Part shown: positions 58,517-64,000 of the stretch, in pieces | Numbering within the stretch: position 1 is the stretch's first letter | How the letters are laid out: the number at the start of each line of letters is the position of its first letter | Assembly: GCA_023955335.1 (NCBI GenBank) | Contig: JAGSGF010000004.1 | Span: forward strand, 1 to 64,000 | DNA length: 64,000 nucleotides | From: Yoonia sp. | GTDB lineage: Bacteria > Pseudomonadota > Alphaproteobacteria > Rhodobacterales > Rhodobacteraceae | Reading direction: 5' to 3' | Translations under genes and position numbers: made by a program | Notes under the pieces: generated by a model | What the model was told of the DNA's origin: nothing | Seen by the model: only the letters and a program-made list of their open reading frames with translations | Databases searched by the model: none

Positions 58517-59485
58517 ATGAAAATGAAAACACTTGGCACAGCATCCGTGCTTGCACTGACACTTGGCGCTACATCTGCACTGGCAGATTGCGGCGAAGTA
58601 TCCATCACAGAAATGGATTGGGCGTCTGCTCAGGTTGTGACTGCTGTTGCATCATTCCTGATGGAGCAAGGTCTTGGCTGTGCTGTTCAGAAAGTTCCGT
58701 CATCCACTGTTCCTGCGCTGACATCTTTGGCCGAAACTGGCGAGCCGGACGTCCTGACAGAAGTCTGGGCGAACTCCACACCTGCATACGAAGTTCTGCT
58801 TACTGAAGGCAAACTGGTCGAGCTGGGCAACGTTCTGTCCGACGGCGGAGTAGAGGCTTGGTGGATCCCTGCGTATCTGGCGGAAACCAACCCAGAGCTG
58901 ACAACATGGGACGGCATCATTGCCAATCCAGACCTCGTTGGCGGCAAGTTCCACGATTGCCCATCGGGCTGGGCGTGTGACATCATCAACAACAACAACC
59001 TGATCGCGGCTGGCATTGACGGCACTGGTCTTGAGCGCTTCCAGCACGGTTCCGGCGAAACGCTGCAGGCGTCCATCGCGTCCGCATATGCGGATAAAGC
59101 GCCTTGGTTCGGCTACTACTGGGCCCCGACAGCTGTTTTGGGCAAGTACCCAATGGTTGCTGTCGAAGTGCCCGCATACGACGCAGACGCACATGAATGT
59201 AACGGTGACGTTGACTGCGCGACACCTGGTTTCTCAGCTTACCCCGCTGCCAAAGTTGTAACAGCTGCATCCGCTGCGTTCATCGAACGTGAGCCCGCTG
59301 CTGCTGCATTGCTGGCCAACGTGTCCTTCACAAACGCCCAGATGGGTGAAGTGCTGGCATGGCGTTTGGACAACAACGCGTCCAACGAAGAGGCTGCTGT
59401 TTACTTCCTGTCCACATACCAAGACGTTTGGGCTGACTGGTTGGACGACGAAGCCAAAGAAAACCTAAGCGCACTGCTTAAGTAA
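58517..59485 (+). CDS. Glycine betaine/proline-type ABC transporter substrate-binding protein (OpuAC/ProX-like)
   Basis: Signal peptide MKMKTLGTASVLALTLGATSALA; EVSITEMDWASAQVVTAVASFLMEQGLG..., OpuAC-like pattern. Confidence 0.88.
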   Translation: MKMKTLGTASVLALTLGATSALADCGEVSITEMDWASAQVVTAVASFLMEQGLGCAVQKVPSSTVPALTSLAETGEPDVLTEVWANSTPAYEVLLTEGKLVELGNVLSDGGVEAWWIPAYLAETNPELTTWDGIIANPDLVGGKFHDCPSGWACDIINNNNLIAAGIDGTGLERFQHGSGETLQASIASAYADKAPWFGYYWAPTAVLGKYPMVAVEVPAYDADAHECNGDVDCATPGFSAYPAAKVVTAASAAFIEREPAAAALLANVSFTNAQMGEVLAWRLDNNASNEEAAVYFLSTYQDVWADWLDDEAKENLSALLK

Positions 59486-59501
59486 GCTGCAAAAATCAAA
59501 A

Positions 59502-59534
59502 GACCCTTCCGCCCGCAACAGGTGCGGGAGGGTC
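59502..59534 (+). terminator. Hairpin between substrate-binding protein and permease genes
   Basis: GACCCTTCCGCCCGCA...TGCGGGAGGGTC then ATCTATTTT. Confidence 0.65.
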
Positions 59535-59556
59535 ATCTATTTTCAGGGGAAGAATA

Positions 59557-60588
59557 ATGGCGTTTTATGACGGGCTATTTCGGGCGTTAGGCCTCGAAAG
59601 CTGGTGCGGTACAGGGGCGTCTGACGCGCCTCTCTCAATGGCAGATTTGATGGCACAATCGCGTGGCGATGGCGCGGCCTCTGGCCCGATGTTCCCATTC
59701 CCATCGCTAGACAATTTGAACGAGAGCTGTGGAAACTTCGCGCAAACACGCGATCTGACCAAAGGGTTGGAAGACGGGTTTCTGGCGGTCAAAGATGATA
59801 TTAAAGCAGTGTTAGACCCGATCACCCAGCCGTTAAGCTGGTTGTTGGACGGCGCACTGTGGATGTTTGCTGCAATTCCGTGGTTTATAATGATCCCTAT
59901 TCTGGTGGCGATTGCGTGGTGGGCGTCGCGGTCCGTCGCTGTTACGGTATTTGTCGCCTTCTCCATTTTGTTATTGGCCTTTGTGGATCACTATGATGTC
60001 GCCATGCAGACCCTATCGATCATCTTTGTTTGTACAGGGATATCGATCCTGCTTGGGGTGCCTATCGGCATCGCGATGTCAAAATCGGATAGGCTGCAAA
60101 AGACGCTAGTGCCTGTCTTGGACCTTCTCCAAACGCTGCCGACATTTGTGTATCTGATCCCGCTGATCTTCTTGTTTTCGGTTACGGAATCCAAGCTTTA
60201 TGGAATCGCGATCATCCTTTACGCCATTGTGCCGGTGATCCGCTTGACGGACCTTGGCATTCGGCTTGTCGACAAGGATGTGATCGAGGCGGCCAATGCG
60301 TTTGGCATGTCGTCCAATCAGCGACTAGCCAAGGTGGAACTGCCGCTGGCATTGCCCAACATTATGGCTGGTGTGAACCAAACCATCATGATGTCGCTGG
60401 CCATGGTTGTGATCGCATCGCTGGTGTCTGCACCGGGGCTTGGCGTGAACGTTCTGCGCGGTATTCGGAACCTTGAACTGGGTGTCGGTATTGTTGCTGG
60501 TATCGGTATTGTGCTGCTGGCCGTGATCCTTGATCGCGTGTCCAAGGCCGCACTGTCACGGGTCGATTTGACCCGCAAATCACATTAA
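59557..60588 (+). CDS. ABC transporter permease (ProW/OpuAB-like)
   Basis: LLDLLQTLPTFVYLIPLIFLFSV, EAANAFGMSSNQRLAKVELPLALPNIMAGVNQTIMMSLAMVVIASLV. Confidence 0.93.
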   Translation: MAFYDGLFRALGLESWCGTGASDAPLSMADLMAQSRGDGAASGPMFPFPSLDNLNESCGNFAQTRDLTKGLEDGFLAVKDDIKAVLDPITQPLSWLLDGALWMFAAIPWFIMIPILVAIAWWASRSVAVTVFVAFSILLLAFVDHYDVAMQTLSIIFVCTGISILLGVPIGIAMSKSDRLQKTLVPVLDLLQTLPTFVYLIPLIFLFSVTESKLYGIAIILYAIVPVIRLTDLGIRLVDKDVIEAANAFGMSSNQRLAKVELPLALPNIMAGVNQTIMMSLAMVVIASLVSAPGLGVNVLRGIRNLELGVGIVAGIGIVLLAVILDRVSKAALSRVDLTRKSH

Positions 60589-60599
60589 TGGAGGCCGCG

Positions 60600-61634
60600 A
60601 TGACCGACACACCTAAAGTCCGCTTACGTGGCCTGTATAAAATCTTTGGCTCCAACGACAAAGACATGATGCAATATGTCCGTGCTGGTATGGGCAAGCC
60701 CGAGTTGTTGGAACAGCACAAGCATGTGCTGGGCCTGCAAGACATCAATGTCGATATGATGGCGGGTGAAATCACGGTGGTGATGGGCCTGTCCGGGTCG
60801 GGCAAATCCACGCTGATCCGCCACCTGAACAGGCTGATCGACCCAACGGCGGGTGAGATCATTGTCGACGGTATCGACGTGATGGGCCTGTCCGACGACG
60901 CCCTGCGCAAAATGCGTCAGGAAAAGATGTCGATGGTGTTCCAAAAGTTTGCGCTTTTGCCGCACCGGACGGTTTTGCAGAACGCAGCGATGGCACTCGA
61001 AATCCAAGGCGTGGACGAGGCAACCCGTACAGCCGAGGGCATGAAATGGCTCGCGCGTGTGGGGCTTGATGGCTACGAGCACCATTATCCGGCGCAGCTG
61101 TCGGGTGGCATGCAGCAACGTGTGGGCATCGCCCGTGCGCTGACCGCCAATACCGACATCATGCTGATGGACGAGGCGTTTTCTGCGCTTGATCCGCTTA
61201 TCCGGACCGACATGCAGAACCTGCTGTTGGAACTTCAGGCAGAGCTGCATAAAACCGTCGTCTTCATCACGCATGATTTGGACGAGGCGCTAAAACTGGC
61301 CGACCATTTGGTCATCTTAAAGGACGGCGCAGTCATTCAACAAGGCGAGCCGCAGGGCATTTTGATGAACCCCAGCGATCCGTACATCGAAGACTTCGTA
61401 TCCGACATCAACCGTGCCCGCGTGTTGCGCGTGAAATCGGTGATGGAGCCTTTGACAGGCAGCAAATTCGCAGGCGACGTGGATATTCGCGATAATCTCG
61501 AAAGCTTGATTGCACGGTCCGAGGGCGACACGTCCTTGCATTACCGCGTGATGGATGGTGATGTGCCTGTAGGTGAACTTCACATGCGCGATCTGGTAAA
61601 AGCACTGGTGCCGCGTATATCTTCGGCAGCATAG
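60600..61634 (+). CDS. ABC transporter ATP-binding protein (ProV/OpuAA-like)
   Basis: GLSGSGKSTLIRHLNRLIDPTAGEI, LSGGMQQRVGIARALTANTDIMLMDEAFSALDP; QKFALLPHRTV. Confidence 0.93.
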   Translation: MTDTPKVRLRGLYKIFGSNDKDMMQYVRAGMGKPELLEQHKHVLGLQDINVDMMAGEITVVMGLSGSGKSTLIRHLNRLIDPTAGEIIVDGIDVMGLSDDALRKMRQEKMSMVFQKFALLPHRTVLQNAAMALEIQGVDEATRTAEGMKWLARVGLDGYEHHYPAQLSGGMQQRVGIARALTANTDIMLMDEAFSALDPLIRTDMQNLLLELQAELHKTVVFITHDLDEALKLADHLVILKDGAVIQQGEPQGILMNPSDPYIEDFVSDINRARVLRVKSVMEPLTGSKFAGDVDIRDNLESLIARSEGDTSLHYRVMDGDVPVGELHMRDLVKALVPRISSAA

Positions 61635-61641
61635 GCATGAC

Positions 61642-62841
61642 ATGATACAGACCCCCGCCCACACATCATATGACGTGATTATTGTGGGCGGGGCGATGTA
61701 CGGATCAAGCATCGCTTGGTTTCTGTCGGACCATCCCGACTTTGATGGTAAAGTCTTGGTCGTAGAACGCGACCCGACTTATGAATGGACGTCAACGTCC
61801 CACACGAATTCCTGCATCCGCCAGCAATTCAGCGCACCCATTAACATCAAGATCAGCCAGTTTGGCGCAGCCTATGTTAAGTCGTTCCGTGACCAAATGG
61901 GCGGTGATCCCCGCGTCCCCGATGTTGTGCTGCAATCCTTTGGCTACATGTATCTGGCCGATACTGCCGCTGGTGCAGACGCCTTGCAAACCGTTCAGAA
62001 AATACAGGCGGCCAATGGCGCGGGCACCCGGCATATGACGGCCGCCCAAATCATAGACGCCTATCCGTTCTACAACATGGATGACATCGTTGCAGGCAAT
62101 CATAACCTGATCGACGAAGGCTACTTTGACGGAAATACTCTGTTTGACTGGTGGAAAAGGGCTGCGCGCGAGCGGGGTGTTGACTACATCCACAACACCG
62201 TTGTCAGCATGACCAAGACAGGCAATGCTGTGCAAAGCGTGACATTGGCCAGCGGTGAAGTGATCGCCTGCGGTCACGTCGTTAACGCATCTGGCCCGCG
62301 TGCCGTTCTGACGTCGCGCATGGCAGGCATCAACATTCCGGTGGAGCCGCGCAAGCGGTATACTTTCATCTTCGCTTCCGAGGACCCGCTTGATCGCGAT
62401 CTGCCGCTCACTATCGACCCAAGCGGTGTACATATGCGGACCGAGGGGAAATACTATTTGGCCGGTTGCCCGCCCGACGATGATGGCCCTGTGGACTACG
62501 ACGACTTTGTGCAGGATCACAGTATCTGGGAAGAAAAAGTCTGGCCCATCCTCGCGCACCGCGTGCCTTCGTTTGAGCGGATCAAGCTGATGAATTCATG
62601 GGTCGGGCATTATGCCTACAATACCTTTGACCAGAACGCGATCATCGGGGCTCATCCAGAGGTTAGTAATTTCATTTTCGCCAACGGGTTCTCTGGCCAT
62701 GGGTTCCAACAATCCCCTGCCATGGGACGCGGCATTGCGGAACTGATTGCAACGGGAGATTATCAGACACTCGACTTGACCCCGTTCAGCATCAACCGGA
62801 TTATCGCAGGCGAAAAATTCCCCGAAAAAGCGATCATTTAA
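61642..62841 (+). CDS. FAD-dependent oxidoreductase (DAO family)
   Basis: YDVIIVGGAMYGSSIAWFLSD; FANGFSGHGFQQSPAMGRGIAELI. Confidence 0.9.
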   Translation: MIQTPAHTSYDVIIVGGAMYGSSIAWFLSDHPDFDGKVLVVERDPTYEWTSTSHTNSCIRQQFSAPINIKISQFGAAYVKSFRDQMGGDPRVPDVVLQSFGYMYLADTAAGADALQTVQKIQAANGAGTRHMTAAQIIDAYPFYNMDDIVAGNHNLIDEGYFDGNTLFDWWKRAARERGVDYIHNTVVSMTKTGNAVQSVTLASGEVIACGHVVNASGPRAVLTSRMAGINIPVEPRKRYTFIFASEDPLDRDLPLTIDPSGVHMRTEGKYYLAGCPPDDDGPVDYDDFVQDHSIWEEKVWPILAHRVPSFERIKLMNSWVGHYAYNTFDQNAIIGAHPEVSNFIFANGFSGHGFQQSPAMGRGIAELIATGDYQTLDLTPFSINRIIAGEKFPEKAII

Positions 62842-62856
62842 GCGACAGGAAACACC

Positions 62857-63693
62857 ATGAAAAAACTCGTACTTACCGGTGCCGCAGGCGCGCTGGGCTC
62901 TCAGCTTCGTAAACCACTCAGCGCGATGTGCGACAGGTTTGTGTCCACTGATCTTGTCGAAACACTCGACGATTTGGCCAGCAATGAAACCTATGTAAAG
63001 GCTGACGTGTCCGACCTTGCAGCGATGGAATCCCTGCTTAAAGACGCAGACATGGTGATCCATTTTGGCGCAATTGCGGACGAGGCCCCTTGGGACGATA
63101 TCCTGCAATCCAACATCATCGGGGCCTATAATGTTTGGGAAGCAGCCTACCGGAACGGCGTCAAACGGGTGGTCTATGCGTCATCCGTGCACGCGGTTGG
63201 CATGCACCTGAAAACGGACACCATCGGCCTTGATGCACCGCACCGCCCTGACACCTATTACGGTCTGGCCAAGTGCTTTGCCGAAGACCTCGCGTCGCTG
63301 TATTGGGACAAACGCGGCATCGAGGCCGTGTGCATGCGCATCTTCTCGGCGGCACCGCCCACCAACGCGCGATCTATTGGCACATGGCTGTCGACAGACG
63401 ACCTGATCCATCTGGTGGAACGGTCCGTCAACAGCCCCGTCGTGGGCTTTACCACTGTTTACGGTATCTCGAACAATGACCGCGCGGTGGTCGATAACGC
63501 CAAAGCAGGGCATCTGGGTTACCGGCCAAAAGACAACGCCGAGGACTTTGCCGCTGAGGTGTTCGCATCCAGCCCTGCGCTCGATAATAAGGACCCCGCC
63601 AACCTGTGCATCGGCGGCCCGTTTGCGGTTGTTGAATTGGGCAATTCCGGTGTCGCAGGTATCAAAGCAATGAACACGGATGGAGACAGCTAA
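62857..63693 (+). CDS. NAD(P)-dependent oxidoreductase, uronate dehydrogenase/NAD-epimerase-like
   Basis: KLVLTGAAGALGSQLR; HFGAIADEAPWDDILQSNIIGAYNVWEAA; YYGLAKCFAEDLASLYWDKRGIEAVCMRI. Confidence 0.85.
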   Translation: MKKLVLTGAAGALGSQLRKPLSAMCDRFVSTDLVETLDDLASNETYVKADVSDLAAMESLLKDADMVIHFGAIADEAPWDDILQSNIIGAYNVWEAAYRNGVKRVVYASSVHAVGMHLKTDTIGLDAPHRPDTYYGLAKCFAEDLASLYWDKRGIEAVCMRIFSAAPPTNARSIGTWLSTDDLIHLVERSVNSPVVGFTTVYGISNNDRAVVDNAKAGHLGYRPKDNAEDFAAEVFASSPALDNKDPANLCIGGPFAVVELGNSGVAGIKAMNTDGDS

Positions 63694-64000
63694 TGTCCGC
63701 ACTTTTTGAACCGCTCAAGATCAAAGACATCACCCTGCGCAACCGCATCGGGATGGGGCCAATGTGCCAATATTCATCCCATGACGGTGCGGCGACCGAT
63801 TGGCACATGGCCCATATCGGCGCTGCGGCAATGGGCGGTACAGGCCTGATCATCGCTGAGGCCACGGCTGTTACTCCCGATGGGCGCATCACACCGGGCT
63901 GTGCAGGGCTTTGGAATGATGCACAGGTTGCGGCTATCGCACCGGTAAACGCGTTCGCTAAATCCTGCGGTGCAGTTATCGGCGTGCAAATTGGACACGC
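63693..64000 (+). CDS. NADH:flavin oxidoreductase / Old Yellow Enzyme family, 3' end outside window
   Basis: MSALFEPLKIKDITLRNRIGMGPMCQYSSHDGAATDWHMAHIGAAAMGGTGLIIAEATAVTPDGRITPGCAGLWND; hand-translated, absent from ORF track because no stop in window. Confidence 0.9.
   Translation, partial: MSALFEPLKIKDITLRNRIGMGPMCQYSSHDGAATDWHMAHIGAAAMGGTGLIIAEATAVTPDGRITPGCAGLWNDAQVAAIAPVNAFAKSCGAVIGVQIGH

Noticed and set aside
60624-61274. 216-aa His-rich minus-strand ORF
   Set aside because: Shadow of the ProV-like ATPase; His richness is a frame artefact of Met/GTG-rich sense codons
61792-62559. 255-aa minus-strand ORF
   Set aside because: Shadow of the DAO-family oxidoreductase
1-64000. CRISPR array, rRNA, tRNA, prophage or integrase genes
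   Set aside because: None seen on reading the sequence and ORF translations; absence by eye is not proof, and a tRNAscan-SE or CRISPR finder run would be decisive

Overview
Alphaproteobacterial (Rhodobacteraceae/roseobacter-like) chromosomal segment, almost fully coding, with no rRNA, tRNA, CRISPR or intact mobile element that I could recognise. From left to right: (1) 0-13 kb: a block of low-oxygen/stress genes (host-attachment protein, VIT transporter, P2-type ATPase, phasin, universal stress proteins, MBL hydrolase, DksA/TraR, Mla/MCE lipid ABC transporter, Ca2+/cation antiporter, cytochrome c, K+ channel) carrying an unusual density of FNR-type boxes. (2) 13-19 kb: a DevBCA-like exporter, an alcohol dehydrogenase, a DUF4386 protein and a LysR regulator. 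(3) 19-34 kb: a complete sox thiosulfate-oxidation locus (YeeE/YedE transporter, soxR, soxS, soxVW, soxXYZABCD) that runs on through a periplasmic DsrE-like protein, a DUF302 protein and hemA, followed by an opposing rhodanese/two-MBL operon. (4) 34-40 kb: sterol desaturase-like gene plus ccmE-ccmF-ccmG-ccmH-ccmI. (5) 40-50 kb: fnrL, usp, ccoNOQP and ccoGHIS. (6) 50-55 kb: amidinotransferase (AGAT-like), cupin, FAD amine oxidase, LpxR-like and Hint-domain genes. (7) 55-64 kb: a divergent, apparently uncharacterised catabolic locus: rhodanese, EutA-like racemase/isomerase, M24 peptidase/creatinase-fold protein and PLP lyase on one side; ProXWV-like importer, DAO-type oxidase, uronate-dehydrogenase-like protein and OYE-type flavin oxidoreductase on the other. 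The best candidates for something new are the 55-64 kb catabolic locus, the inferred ATTC-N8-GAAT operator set linking soxX, soxB and the MBL/rhodanese operon, the DsrE/DUF302/hemA extension of the sox operon, and a SoxH-like MBL protein that has lost most of its HxHxDH motif. All calls come from reading sequences and motifs by eye; no database search was run.
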